Shown in pieces: positions 37,999 to 49,400 of a stretch of DNA of 64,000 nucleotides. Source of the stretch: CAZGSV01 sp964528605 (GTDB lineage Bacteria; Armatimonadota; Zipacnadia; CAZGSV01); assembly GCA_964528605.1 (NCBI GenBank), contig CAZGSV010000008.1, positions 1 through 64,000 of the forward strand. Direction: 5' to 3'. The position numbers and the translations under genes are program-made. Position 1 is the first letter of the stretch, and each line of letters opens with the position of its first letter. The notes under the pieces are model-generated. The model was not told where the DNA came from. It worked only from the letters and a program-made list of their open reading frames with translations, and did no database searches.

Positions 37999-38994
37999 TC
38001 ACCGTTGCGAAATCTCCACCTGTCGCCCTTCCCGGTAAGAGGTGTAGGCCGCCTCCATCAGTTCGGTCAGTTGGGTCCCCTCTTCCAGCCCAAACGGTAT
38101 CGGCCTGTCATTGAGGATGCCGTCCACCCACATTCGGAGGGGACTCGGCAACCGTTCGGGCAAGGAATCGGGGCTGTGCCACCCCTTCTCCGAGAGGCCC
38201 TCTTTGGTTGAGATAAGCTGGACGCCGCCCGCCGGGCCTCCCACCACCAGGCAACCTTCCGTGCCGTGAAGTTCCAGTGTGCTGGGGCTATGAGTTGAGA
38301 CGAAGCCCGTTTCCACCACCGCCAAACCCTTGTTCTCGAACTCAATGATCGAGACCGAATTGTCCTCCACGGCATGTCCGGTCACATTGCTGAAGCCCGA
38401 GACGATCCGAACCGGTCGCCCCATGATCCATCGCGCGAGGTACATGGGATGCGCTCCCAGATCCATCATGGCGCCGCCGCCGCAGGCATCGGGGTCGTAG
38501 AAGTGCGGCGGCAGCCACCCCGCGCTCGCGCCGTTGTGGGCGAAACGCACGCGCAACAGAGTTACCTCCCCGGTTAGCCTCTGCTCCGCCGCCTGCTTGG
38601 CGAACAGGAAGCCGGGCTCGGTGCGCGCTGGGAAGGATATGCCGAACTTCACCCCGGCTTGCCGCACTGCCTCGGCAATAGCCTGGCACTCCTTCACGGT
38701 TAGGGCCATCACCTTTTCCGTGAAAATGTGCTTGCCGGCTCGCGCCGCTGCGACCATGACCTCCGCGTGGCGATTGGTGGGCGCACACACAACGACGCCA
38801 TCGAGGTCTTTCCTGGCCAGGAACGCGTCCCGGTCCGCCTCGTACGGCACGTTCAACTCGACAGCCCATTCGCCGCCGCGTTCGGGGTCTTCATCCCAGA
38901 CGGCCGCAATCCCCACGTCAGGGATGTCCCGCAGGTCCTTGGCATAGCCTCTGGCGTGCACATGCCATCCGCTCATCATGCCGATCCGCAACAT
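37999..38994 (-). CDS. Gfo/Idh/MocA-family oxidoreductase
   Basis: 331 residues. The N-terminal Rossmann fold starts LRIGMMSGWHVHARGYAKDL and carries AVWDEDPERG, VVVCAPTNRHAEVMVAAARAGKHIFTEK (the EKP-type segment, here EKV) and a C-terminal alpha/beta domain with GGGAMMDLGAHPMYLARWIMG, where the conserved His follows the DLG motif. These enzymes oxidise or reduce sugars and inositols with NAD(P). Which sugar is unclear, but such genes are abundant in genomes rich in glycoside hydrolases. The usual GxGxxG is altered (GMMSGWH), a common variant. Confidence 0.88.
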   Translation of the reverse strand: MLRIGMMSGWHVHARGYAKDLRDIPDVGIAAVWDEDPERGGEWAVELNVPYEADRDAFLARKDLDGVVVCAPTNRHAEVMVAAARAGKHIFTEKVMALTVKECQAIAEAVRQAGVKFGISFPARTEPGFLFAKQAAEQRLTGEVTLLRVRFAHNGASAGWLPPHFYDPDACGGGAMMDLGAHPMYLARWIMGRPVRIVSGFSNVTGHAVEDNSVSIIEFENKGLAVVETGFVSTHSPSTLELHGTEGCLVVGGPAGGVQLISTKEGLSEKGWHSPDSLPERLPSPLRMWVDGILNDRPIPFGLEEGTQLTELMEAAYTSYREGRQVEISQR

Positions 38995-39333
38995 GTCCTA
39001 CTCTACCTCCTCTTCCGCTTCCGTCGTCTGCGTTTCCGTCCGCGAGACTCGGGTTGATCGGGGAGAGGATAACGCCCTCCGGTCACCTCGCGCCAGTCGG
39101 TGGCCTTGCCCCTCGCTCAGAGGGGCTCGGAGCGTACGCCAGTGTGAGGCTTTCCGGACCGTAGACTGGAGGCAAGGTGGCCTGAGGCGACTCGCCCCGG
39201 GAGAGTCCATGAGCAGAGGGCGAGGCGTCTGTCTTCCTAGCGTCCGGTCGCCCAGATCCGGCTGGAGACCCGCCGTACGGCCGCTTGTGCCGGTGTTGGC
39301 CTTTGGCCACCAAGAGACAAGGGCGCACAACAC
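38995..39333. other. Gene-free gap before tRNA-His copy 1
   Basis: Upstream region of the oxidoreductase gene. No gene or strong repeat seen. Confidence 0.45.
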
Positions 39334-39410
39334 TGGGGTGAGCCAGGGGACTCGAACCCCCGACAGCCGGATCCACAGTCCGGCGCTCTGCCGACTGAGC
39401 TACGCTCACC
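39334..39410 (-). tRNA. tRNA-His (GTG), copy 1, with acceptor mismatch
   Basis: 77 bases including G-1 and encoded CCA. The anticodon stem-loop CCGGA-CTGTGGA-TCCGG gives GTG. Position 66 is G, so G7 faces G66 and the base of the acceptor stem does not pair; copy 2 has C66 and a perfect stem. This copy may be weakly functional. Confidence 0.85.
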
Positions 39411-39442
39411 GCCCACACCGCCAGTAGGGGCCCACCAGCCTC

Positions 39443-39518
39443 TGGCAGGCCCGGTGCGATTCGAACGCACGACCAACTGCTTAGAAGGCAGTCGCTCTGT
39501 CCACCGAGCTACGGGCCC
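39443..39518 (-). tRNA. tRNA-Arg (TCT), copy 1, with altered position 14
   Basis: 76 bases with encoded CCA. Anticodon loop CTTCTAA gives TCT. The nearly invariant A14 (partner of U8) is G here (GCTCGGTGG), whereas copy 2 has A14 (GCTCAGTGG). Lies 32 bases from tRNA-His copy 1 and shares its history. Confidence 0.85.
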
Positions 39519-39985
39519 ACATTCTCATATCACCACCGCCACAACCCCTCGCTCAATAACGCCCGCACGCCGGATCAGGCCCGGAATCGCGGGCGCCAGC
39601 CGTGTCTGACACAATATGGCGCCACAAATGGGGCCAGGCCAAGGTTACCTGTTGTAGTATCGGCCCGCCGCCTCTTTCATACGCTCCTTGTGCTCAGCCC
39701 CGGCCACGAGCAGGGCTTCAAACAGTGACTGCTCCCCCTCTGGGAGGCCGATAGTGTCGGAGAAAGCGCCGGCGAACCGCGCACTGGCAAGCACCTCCCG
39801 TGTTCCGGCCACGCGCGGTCGCGACGAGGCCACCCCTCTCTCGGGAGCCCAGCGCGGGCGTCAGACGCGGAATGCTAGCAGCCCCTCACGCCTCCCGCAA
39901 GGGGGGGCGCCGTCAGTCAGAGGGAGTCGAGGGGAGAAAGCCGACCAATCAGCGTCTCAACGGCACGCGGATCAGCTCCGGGGCC
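39519..39985. other. Gap holding repeat C1 and no clear gene
   Basis: A 62-codon minus-strand frame (39645-39833) is open but lacks a recognisable product; see the rejected list. Confidence 0.4.
39617..39640 (+). repeat. Repeat family C, copy C1
   Basis: TGGCGCCACAAATGGGGCC. It is shared with C2 (59922-59945) and inverted C3 (60852-60875). Confidence 0.5.
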
Positions 39986-41488
39986 CTACCCCTTTTCGGG
40001 AGGGACGACCCCCGAGGCCAGGGGATTACCACAGCCGGGGCAGTGGGCGTAGTCGTCTCCGCACCTCACGCAGATCGCCGTCCCACAGGTCGGGCAACGC
40101 CAACTGACCATTGCCCTTTTCCCGCACCCCGGGCAGAACTGGAACCGCTCCGCCAGAGGTTGGCCGCAAAAGGCGCAGAATCGTGCAGAGGGCTCAGTTG
40201 TCTCGACCGGCGTGGGTTCTGGCGGCGCCGGAGGTCTGGGTTCCATGTCTCCCTCCGGTGTCGCCGGTGGTTCGGGAGCAGAAGGGGGTTTGGGGGCAGG
40301 CGGGGGCCTGCGCGCCAGTATCGTGGAAACCGTTCGCATCGCGAACAACAGGAGCACTAGCCCGCCCAACGTGAGCAGGATCCCCGTCCCCTTGGATAGC
40401 ATCCCGGCCAGCGAGAACAAGCCCAGCAGCACGCCGACGCCGGTGCCCCCGTAGGTGAGCGCGAAGCGCTCGCCCCCGACTCCGCGCAGGTAGGTGATGA
40501 CCAGAGCCCCGCTGATGCTCAGCGAGATGAGGAACGCCCAAGGCAGCGCAATGATGCTCATGAGGTAGAGGAACAGAGGATAGAACACCAAGAGGGCGAG
40601 CAGAGCAAGCACGAACTGGACCGGTGCGACTTCGTGTTCCGTGGTGATAGCGCCGGCGTAAAGGAGCAGCGCGAACACCACCACACTTATCAGGGCGAAG
40701 ATAGGCCAGCCCGAGAACGGCGTCGCCCCTATCAGCCTCTGAGGGATCTCGATCATGATGTCTCGGTCCGTGACCAGGTCCTTATAGACCCACTTCACCT
40801 GGTAGGAACGGCTGGCCTTCTGTGGCCCCTCGGTGGGCGCCAGGCACTGCTCCGACAAGACCGGCTTGGCCCATACGCCCGACATCGTCAGTTCGAAACT
40901 CAGAGCCCTGATCCTGCCCGAGTGGTCGAGCGCATAAAGGAAGTCGTCGTCTCCGAGGGCGGTGTAGCTGACGGTGATCATCTTCCCCTCTTCAGCTTCG
41001 AAGGGCACCTTACAGGTCACGCCCTGAACCGAGTACTGGGCTTCCTCAGGCTCCTTATCGTCTACAAGCAGCCTAGCGCCCCCGAACGTGCTCGCCCCGC
41101 TCGGATAGGGGAAAGAGAGAGTGATGTCCGCTTTCTCCTTTTCCGGATTCTTAACCTTGTAGGAGGCCTGGAACTGGGCTTGGTAGCGCCGTCGTCCGGG
41201 GTCCTTCTCATCGCCGTAGGTGACAGCGATGCCGAGTCTGACGGTGGTCTCCAGAGCCCTGACCGGCTGGTAGCGCTCGACCATGGTTGTCACTTGCCGG
41301 GCTCCCATCGCCTCGCGCTCGGTCGCCGGGAACACGCGCGCCTGTTTGGCCGCGTTGCGTTCCACCTTAAACGCCGCGGCACTTTGGGCGACTCGCGCGA
41401 AGGCAGAGGAAGCGGTCACGCAGAGGACGATCGAAGCAGAGACGGTGAGGAGAGCCACGCGCCGCCACGTGTGCCGGTTGAACCGCAT
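39986..41488 (-). CDS. CreD-like membrane protein with zinc-ribbon tail
   Basis: 500 residues from ATG 41488 after GGGAGGTG. Signal peptide (RVALLTVSASIVLCVTASSAFA), then an exported beta-rich domain to about residue 260, six hydrophobic helices (270-425) that resemble the inner-membrane protein CreD (MSIIALPWAFLISLSISG and KGTGILLTLGGLVLLLFAMR), a proline-rich linker, and two zinc-ribbon pairs: FCAFCGQPL with FCPGCGK, and RCPTCGTAICVRCGDD with HCPGCG. CreD contributes to envelope stress and colicin tolerance in E. coli, but the cytosolic double ribbon is not part of it and suggests nucleic-acid or protein binding. The link to CreD is by pattern only. Confidence 0.65.
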   Translation of the reverse strand: MRFNRHTWRRVALLTVSASIVLCVTASSAFARVAQSAAAFKVERNAAKQARVFPATEREAMGARQVTTMVERYQPVRALETTVRLGIAVTYGDEKDPGRRRYQAQFQASYKVKNPEKEKADITLSFPYPSGASTFGGARLLVDDKEPEEAQYSVQGVTCKVPFEAEEGKMITVSYTALGDDDFLYALDHSGRIRALSFELTMSGVWAKPVLSEQCLAPTEGPQKASRSYQVKWVYKDLVTDRDIMIEIPQRLIGATPFSGWPIFALISVVVFALLLYAGAITTEHEVAPVQFVLALLALLVFYPLFLYLMSIIALPWAFLISLSISGALVITYLRGVGGERFALTYGGTGVGVLLGLFSLAGMLSKGTGILLTLGGLVLLLFAMRTVSTILARRPPPAPKPPSAPEPPATPEGDMEPRPPAPPEPTPVETTEPSARFCAFCGQPLAERFQFCPGCGKRAMVSWRCPTCGTAICVRCGDDYAHCPGCGNPLASGVVPPEKG

Positions 41489-41908
41489 GGGTTCACACCT
41501 CCCGCGCCGGATTGGGGGTCCCTTGACCACCCTCCTTGAAGCCGATCACTCAGTCTACACCCAACTGAACGCGTTCCACAACGGGGACGGCCCGGGGCCA
41601 CCGGGGCATCACTGCTGCCGAGACGAGATGACCGACCCCCTGCGCATCGCGGAAAGGAGGCACACCAGCCCACACAGCGCAAGCAGGATCTCGCCGGACA
41701 GCGGCACCATCCACACCAAGGAGAATGATCTTGCCCCCAAGAGCGAGTCCAGCGAGCATGTCTGTAGTCAGGCTTTCCGAAGGCTGAATCGGAAGGGAGG
41801 TCAGGTGCGCCTCACGGCCATGGTTGGACCGCTTCGGGAGCGGGCCGGTGGCAGCCCAGGGCGCTAGGGGGGCCCGATGAAGTAGGTGGCGCCTGCTGCT
41901 GCGGATGG
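41489..41908. other. Gap with repeat B3 and a remnant of a membrane protein
   Basis: On the minus strand about 41635-41710 encodes SLVWMVPLSGEILLALCG and LVCLLSAMR, echoing the last helix of the adjacent CreD-like protein (ILLTLGGLVLLLFAMR). It is therefore probably a scrap of a paralogous gene. Repeat B3 lies next to it. Confidence 0.5.
41726..41765 (-). repeat. Dispersed repeat family B, copy B3
   Basis: Minus-strand ACATGCTCGCTGGACTCG then GGGGGCAAGATC, the core of family B in inverted orientation. Confidence 0.55.
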
Positions 41909-42832
41909 TCAGCGGACTTGGGCGCGTGTTGATGCGGCGCGTTTGAGTTGTTCGACGGCCCGGTAGGGCATCCTGATGCAGCCCAGTTTGCTCTGCTGGC
42001 CGGGAGCGAAGCCGTGGCAGTCGGACCCGCCGGAAACGCAGAAGCCGTACCTCTCGGCTATCCCGAGCAAGTCGAGAGTCCCCTCCTCGCCGAATGAGGG
42101 ATACCATGCCTCCAGCCCGTCCACACCCATCTCCTTCAGTTCCGCGAAGTCGTTCTCGGTCCACTGGACCCACTTCCGGTCGTAGCCGTAGGGATGAGCC
42201 ATCACGGCCACGCCGCCGCAGTGGTGAACGAGTCGGCACGCCTCGGCTATGGTTAGTACGGGTGGCTCGTACGCGTCGCCGCCCAGATAGAGAAACCGTC
42301 TCATGGCTTCGCCTTGCTCCATCCCCAGCCGTTCCGCCAAGGCGGCCGCGAGAGGCCCAACCACGGGCACATGCCCGCCGTAGTAGATGTCGCCGAGCGC
42401 CAGAACAACACCCAGATTGCGTCTTGCTTTGGCAATCATGCGACGGTATCGCTCCCACCAGACCTCCTCTATCTTGTCCATCGCCTCACGACACCGCTCT
42501 TCACGGTAATCAAGCAGCAAACCTAGCAGATGCATCTCCAACTGCCGCCACTCGGCGCTGATTTCGATGCCCTGAATCACCTCGATGCCGTAATGTTCTC
42601 CGGCGTCCAGCGCTTCCAAGCAGCCGGTCATGGTGTTGTGGTCCGTGATGCCGACCGCGCGCAGGCCTTTGCTCGCCGCCAACTGCACCTGGCGCGTCGG
42701 CGAGAATCGGCCGTGGGAAGCCGTGGTGTGGACGTGCAGGTCTGCGGTTCCCTCACCCTCGCTGGGCCAGGGGCTGCGAATCAGGTCTTGCAGCGCTTCA
42801 TTCACGGCGGGCGAGGAGAACACAACAGCCAA
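41909..42832 (-). CDS. PHP-domain phosphoesterase
   Basis: 307 residues of the polymerase-histidinol phosphatase superfamily. Metal ligands appear in DLHVHTTASHGRFSP, VGITDHNTM, EISAEW, VMAHPYGYDRKW and SGGSDCHGF. The domain order matches 3',5'-nucleoside bisphosphate phosphatases and YciV-like proteins, which use three metal ions to hydrolyse phosphate esters. The likely substrate is a small phosphorylated nucleotide, but it is unproven. No signal peptide, so cytosolic. Its neighbours do not hint at a pathway. It overlaps nothing. Confidence 0.88.
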   Translation of the reverse strand: MAVVFSSPAVNEALQDLIRSPWPSEGEGTADLHVHTTASHGRFSPTRQVQLAASKGLRAVGITDHNTMTGCLEALDAGEHYGIEVIQGIEISAEWRQLEMHLLGLLLDYREERCREAMDKIEEVWWERYRRMIAKARRNLGVVLALGDIYYGGHVPVVGPLAAALAERLGMEQGEAMRRFLYLGGDAYEPPVLTIAEACRLVHHCGGVAVMAHPYGYDRKWVQWTENDFAELKEMGVDGLEAWYPSFGEEGTLDLLGIAERYGFCVSGGSDCHGFAPGQQSKLGCIRMPYRAVEQLKRAASTRAQVR

Positions 42833-43470
42833 CCAGCGTCAAGCACCGACGTGGTGGGCCACAAGCGGCCCCATGAGCCCGGCCGCGTCCCCACGGCAAG
42901 CCAATGGCCGTGGGGAGAGGACCTGAGGGCGGCTGCTGTATCTCATGACTGTGCCGCAGCGAGGCCGAGGACATGAGGCGTTCGCCGACCCGCCCACGGA
43001 GAGCAGATGCTCCGCCTCTGCAGCCAAGCCTTAGGAGACAGGCTGGGGGTAACACAACGGCAGATCGCATAACGGGGGCGGGGCAGGCGAATCCGGTTCG
43101 TCCTCCCGTTGCGCAACGCCATGCCCACAGCCACTACCGCCAGTCTTTCCCTGCCCAATCTCACCGCTCCAACGACCGTTGCTCGGCCTCCCACCCTCCA
43201 GTCGGCAGCCCCCGTATACCATCGCCTGCCAGGCCGCTCAACACTCGATGTGGTCGCCCCACGCTCGTCGGTGTCGCCTCGAGATGAGGAGCCCTTGCCC
43301 TCGCCCGCTTCAGGCCCGCCCAACCACTACCGGTGCAGCGACTGGGCACCGCTCTCAATCGCCTAGCGACCGATGCGCTCGCGGGGGGGCGGAAAGCACT
43401 GAGAGAGTGGGGCGAACGCGAGATATGAACCCGCGTTACCGGCTCGTTCGCCCCTGCGCCAGGGGGTGGG
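42833..43470. other. Gap with a tRNA-like hairpin
   Basis: 638 bases with no gene. The structure at 43409-43454 is the only item of note. Confidence 0.45.
43409..43454 (-). other. tRNA-like minihelix or terminator after the giant gene
   Basis: GGGGCGAACG and CGTTCGCCCC form a 10-bp perfect stem. Inside it lies a GCGGG-TTCATAT-CTCGC arm that looks like a T-arm. There are no D or anticodon arms. It could be a decayed tRNA or the terminator of the 1980-residue gene. Confidence 0.35.
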
Positions 43471-46400
43471 CTAACCTCCGTCCCCGGCAGCGCCCACCGG
43501 CTCGACGAATGGATGAGCGAAGGTCTGCGGGAGCGGCGCTAGGTCGGACTCCTCTTTCTCCATCAGGATGACTGGCCGCCATGACTCAAGACTCGCCGGG
43601 CTGGCATCTCCCGCCTGACCCTGGGCGCGCTGAATGACATCGTTGTAGGTCTCGATCATACGCCAGAAGTCCGAGCCAGGCGGGGCCTTGAGTTGCACCA
43701 GGCGGCGCTCGCCCGGGCGCAGCCGTTGCCAGAGCGCGGCCTGCGAACAGACGATCTCCCGCACTTTTGTCTCCAAGGCGGCGCGCACGGTCGGGTCGGC
43801 CGCTCCGGCGGCCTCGCTCATCAACTGGCGCAGGTAGGCGGCTTGGGTGGCGGTGGTGAAACCGATGCTTTCCAGCAGGAACCGCTCGGTCTCGTTGATG
43901 TGCCGAGCGACGAGTCTGTTGAGGCGGAAATCGTTCTCACTGAGGCGCACGCCGTTGTTGCGGGCCTGCAGTATCTCCCCGAAGGGGCGAGCCTCCTTGC
44001 GCGCGATCCACTCGTCCAGCAAGGCCGCCTGGCCCGAGAGCAAGCCCAACTCTCGGGGCGGCAACTCTTTGGCGACCCGGACTACAAAGGCCTCCAGTCC
44101 GCCGGCTTCGGCGACCTCCTGAGCGGTCGCGTTGTTGATGCGTTCCAGCCCTTGAGGGGTCTGGATAATGCGCCCCAGCAGGACTCGAATGCTGTACTTC
44201 GCCAGGTCCTTGCTGTAGGCGAACATGTCGTTAGCCAGGGCCTCGCGGTTGTGGCCGATGTGCATCAAGTGGTCCAGGACGATGTCGAGCCCCATCCACG
44301 ACTCGAAACGCACGTTGCCGTAGACCTTGTCGAAATTGGCGGGGTCCTCCGAGAGTTCGAAGTGCTCGTTCACCTTGACGAGTTTTCCTGCGCGCATGCT
44401 GCCGGACATCTTGGTGAGGTAGTTGAAGAGCGCCAGGTTGCCGGGCAGCAGGTAGCGCTCGGGATCCACCAGGTTCCGCCACAGCAGGCGCAGGCTCTCG
44501 CTGCTCTCGTCGAACACCCGCTGGGCTAGCGCGGGGTTCTCCGCCAGCGCGCGGGAGAGGGCGGTGCCTTCGCTCACCACGGCGCTCCACAACAGCCGGC
44601 TGCGGAATACCGGCATCTCATCGGCGAAACAGTGGATGTCGAGCGCCTCGGGCGCCATACCGGTCTTAGTCGCGAAGAAGGCGTCGAAGTCGCGCTTGAC
44701 GGCCTCGCGTATCTCCTTGGGCGTGCCTGCCTTCAACAGCACCGTGAAGTCAAGATCGCTCCAGATTCTCTTGTAGCCCGGCCAATCGGGGTGGGCCGCG
44801 GAACCGTAGGTGGTGTAGCCGATGATGTACTCGGCGTACTGTGGGAATTGCTCCACAAACCAAGATTGCATCGTGGCCTGGATCTCCCGCCGGAAGTTGT
44901 CGGTCTGCACGCTGAGCGGGTCCTGCACATTGCCCCTGAAGAGCGCGCGCGCCGACTCCAGGGGCATGTCGCGCATAGCCGCCACCAGGGTCTGCAGGCG
45001 CTCCTCCTGCGTCTTGGCTTGCTGCAATCGTTCCAGCACGACCTGTGAGACACTCTCCACCCGCTCGCGGGTGAGGGCTTCGACCTGCCGGCGCACCTGC
45101 TGTTCCGCCTCGTGCAGCGGCTGGCTCTTGGCGCGCAACTGGCTGAAGTCCCACTCGGTGGCAAGGCGGCGCGCGGCCTCCAATTCCATCTGGTTCCGCG
45201 CCAGGTCCGCGTCGCGCAGCGCCTCGAGAGTCCTGATGGCGCGGACCACATCGGCGCGCCCGTCGGCGCGCTCTCTGAGCAGGTCAATCTGGACCTGAAG
45301 GCGCTGCCACCTGGAGGTGTTCTCGTTGAGGCGGACGGCGTCCTCCAGCGCGAGTTCGCGGCGTGTGCGCACTGCGCCCGAGCCCACCTGCACCAGCGCG
45401 TTGGCCAGGAAATCGGCGTACTGTTTGTCCATTCCGAAGTAGCCGACGAGCAGTTTGGCGCTGATCTCGCCGGCGAGGGTCGTCTCGACTGCCATCTGCC
45501 CCGTGCTCTTGAGCGCCGCGGCGATACGGTCCCATTCGGGCTGAAGGCCGGCGAGTTGGGCGAGCGGGTTGATCTGTCCCCAGACGAAGTCCGCAAAGCC
45601 GCCCCAGTACTGGGCGGTGCCGAATCGGCCGAGCAGGCCCGCGCTCTCGGCCGCCTGAATGGCTCCGGGCTCGGCCGCGGCCATGCCCAGGTCTATCCCT
45701 CCGGCGCGCAAGGCCTCGCCGCCCCACCTGCCCAGAATGCCGAAGAGGGCGGCGTGCATTCCCTGGTTGCCGAGTTGCTGGAAGGCGTCAAGTCCCATCT
45801 CCTTGGCTTCCTGCCAGCCGAGCACCTCACGCAGCCGCTGAACGCCTTGCGGCGACTGCACCGTCGGGTCGGTCTCCGCTGCCTGGTCGTAGCAGGCGAG
45901 GGCCCCGGCCCAGTCCCACATCATCAGTCGGTCTACGCCCTGGAGTTGCAGCCAGCGCGCCCACTCATGCTTGAGCGGGTACAGCGGCGTGAGGCGGTTG
46001 AGCATTCGCATGCGCTTCAGGGCGTGGATCTCCTCGGGCTCCCAGGCGTCCTGCAAGGCTCGCTCGATCAAGTCCTCGCGGTACTTGGTCGCCAAGGTGC
46101 GCATCTTGATGCACCAGGCCAGGTAGTCGGGGTTTTTGCACTGCAGCGCGTAGTGAGTGGCGCGGTCGTTGGGGAAGTAGGTGAGCAGACCGAGGTCGAA
46201 GTCGAGTCTTTGCAGCCGCGGCAGTAGCCCGCGTATCAGTTTCAACTCGGCCTCGCGCTCGCCCAGGAAGTCAATGCGGCTGCTGAACTCGTCCTGCATC
46301 CACTCGGCGAAGGCGGTGCGGACGATTCCCAGTGGGTCGGCCAGACGCTTCCACCGGTTGAATTCGCCGCTCTGTGGATCGGCGCCCATCTTGAGGTTGA

Positions 46401-49400
46401 GCGTCCGGTTCATGTCGCGCAGAGACAACTCGGCGCGACGAAGCATGATGCGATACTCGCTTTCCATCAGCGCCGGGTAGGTGTCGTCGAAGCACGCGGC
46501 CAGGCGCAGCAGGCTGCCGTCGGTGTCCTCAACCCATGTGCGGTCGTTGTCCAGGGCCGCCAGGTCATCGCCCATTCCGGCGGGGCCGTCCTCGCGGATG
46601 ATACGGCCCATCAGGACCATGTCCTCTGGGCTCATCTTGTGCAGGCTCTGCGCCGCTTGCCACTTGCGCCCGAACTCTTCGCGGCTCTTGTTGATGCGCT
46701 TCTGTATGTCCGCGGTGAGGGTCTGGAACTGCCAGACGTTGCTGAACCAGGTGTCGTTCCACCAGGTCTGGAGGATGTCGAGCGCGCCCGTGAACATGGT
46801 GCCGCCGACACCCACGAAGTACTTGGCGACGATGACGCTCTGCTGGGCGGCCTCCGTCAGGAAGTCGCCGCTGAGGTTGGGCTGGCCCGCGATGCGCTCG
46901 GCCTGGCGCTCGGTCTCGCGCAGGCTGGCGCCATAACTGTCCTGCATCTGTAGGCCGGACTCGACCATGGTCTGCCCCGTCAGCAGGGAGACCTCGCCCT
47001 GCAGAATGTGAACTACGGCAAGGCGCTGCTGCGGGGCCCGCAGGTCTGCCTCCTCGCCCAGCGTGCGGGCGCGGCGGGCCATCTGCAGTTCGAATTCGCG
47101 CCGCTCCTGCAGCATGGCCATCAGGCTCTTCCACAACGTCAAAGTGTGGGTCAGTGAGGCCTCTGTGTCCTTGTACTCCTGCCGCCGGTCGGCGTAGGGT
47201 GTCTCGTCGAATAGGCTGAAGTCGGCCTCCCGCCAGGCGTCGAGCCGCCCCCGCGTCTCGAGGAAGAGGCCCGCGGCGCGGGCGCGAGCGCTCTTGACCA
47301 AGGTCATGATCTCGTCTTCGCTGAGATCGCCGATGACCTGGCCCACCGATTCCCAGTAGAGCCGCTCGGTGGACTCCATTTCCTCGATGGCCTGTCGCAG
47401 TCGCCGCCAATGCCGCCGCAGTTCGGCGTCGCGGTCGGCGCCCTCGCCCACGCCGGCGCGCTCCTTGGCGATGCGCTTGACTTCCTCCACCTTCTGCTCG
47501 TGCTCTGCCTTGAGGCTTGCACACTCCCCGGCCTCATTCGGGCTGCGCTCGGACTTGGGCGCCACCAACTCCAGGAACGGGGCCAACTTGACCTCTACCC
47601 CGATCACCTCGAATACGCCCTGGCCGACTCCCTGCCCACCGTCGTAGTTGCGCACGGTCACGTCGCGCGCGCCCGCCTTGGCATCGTCACTGACGGTGAG
47701 GGTGACCAACCACTGCTCGGCGTCCGAGTCAGGATCACGCCCGAAGTAGGTCAGGTTGCGGACGGCGATGTCCTCGCCGAAGGACACCTCCGCCCCGTAC
47801 TCGATGTCCCGCCCGACGATGGTGACGAAGACCTCCTTGCCCTGTTGCGCGCGGTTGGGAACGACCTTCGTGATCTCCGGCTGCGAGGGCGGCGTCATCT
47901 CGCCGTGGTCGCGTGGGTTGTCGGGGACCCAGTCGGCATAGACCGCAGGCTCCCCGCCGGCCAGGCCGATGCTGGTGAGGCCGCGGGCTTTCAGGGCCCT
48001 GGCGAGGCCGTAGTTGTCCTTGAAGGGGCCGTCGGAGTCGTCAATGGTGTGGATGAACCAGCCGCCCGTGCCGTCCGGCACCGCCACCGTGTCGCCTTGG
48101 GGCTTGCCGCCCACCATCATCCACTGATTCGTGTCGCGCGGCCCGCTGTAGGTGCCCATGCGCACGCTGTGCACCATCCACTGCTCGCCGAACGAAAGGC
48201 GCAGCGTGATGCCGTAGTGCGCCAACAGCGCCCTCTCGGCGTCGGAGTCGTAGCCGCGGCCGCTGACCACCAGCATGTCGGGGTCGCGCACCAACTGAAG
48301 GTGATACTCCGTGCCCTGGTAGATCCCCAGTACTACCCAGCGGGGCTCGTTGAGGCGGACGTACTGCCAGTGCACGTTGCTTAGGCCCGCGCAGAGCGTG
48401 CGCACGGCCTGCCCGTAACTTCCGAAGCCCTCAGCCACGAGGGTCTTGGGAATAGGCTCTTCGCTGAGCCCAGCCCAGATCTCCTGGCTGCGCGGCCGTG
48501 GGGTCTCGAACTCAGTGCGCGTGCCGATGCGGAGCCAGCCCAGTTCCGTGGCGTAGATGACCCAGTCTAGCAACTGCGGCTCGCGCACCAGCGGCTGCAC
48601 CGCGTCCGCCCGCACGCCGAAGTCCCGCGGGTTCTCAGGCACCTCGCCTGCGTTGACACTCACCTGCGCGCTCGGCGGCCACAGTCCGGCGCTCTCGATC
48701 CCATGCCGCTTCATGGCCTGTGCGAGGCTGAAACTGTCGAAGAAAGGCCCCTCCCAGAGGTCGCAGTAGAAATGATGGAACGTCGCTATCTCGTCGGAAA
48801 TCCAGAACCCGCCTTCTTGGGGCTGGTTCGGTTGGCACATCCACTCGTCGAGTTCCTTGGGACCCTCGGTCGTGTCGCGCTTGTAGACGTGGCAGAGGTA
48901 TTGCGGCGAGAACACCAGACGCGGCGTGATGCCGCCGAACTCCCGGAGGATCGCGATCTCCGCCTGCAGGTCGTACTCCTGCCCGCGCCAGATGACGACG
49001 TCGGCGTCGAGCCCGCGGTCAAGCCGCAGGTTGTACTCCTCGCCCTTGTAGAGGGCGTTCGTCGTCCAGCGCGGGGTAGCCAGGCCCTGACGCTTGATGC
49101 GAACCCGCGTGAGTTCTGCGCAGAGCGCCCCGAGGGCTTCCTCGCGACTAGCAAAGCCGCCGCGCAGCAGCGTCTTCTGGAGTGGTTCCGCGGAGGTGCC
49201 GCCCCAGATCTCCTGCTGTTTCTCCCACGGCTCCTCGAATTCGGCCTGCGTCCCAACGCGAAGCCAGCCGAATTCGGTGCTGTAGATCACCCACCCCTGC
49301 TCTGCGGCAGGCCGCGCGAAGGCGGGCGCCGCAGGCACAATTCCAAGCGTAAGCGAGACGCCCAGCAGAAGCATGCCTGTCCATCTGCGTCTAGCCTGAG

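Noticed and set aside
39645..39833. 62-codon minus-strand frame ending in KERMKEAAGRYYNR
   Set aside because: Could be the tail of a lost gene, but it has no convincing ribosome site, no recognised domain, and lies in a repeat-rich gap.
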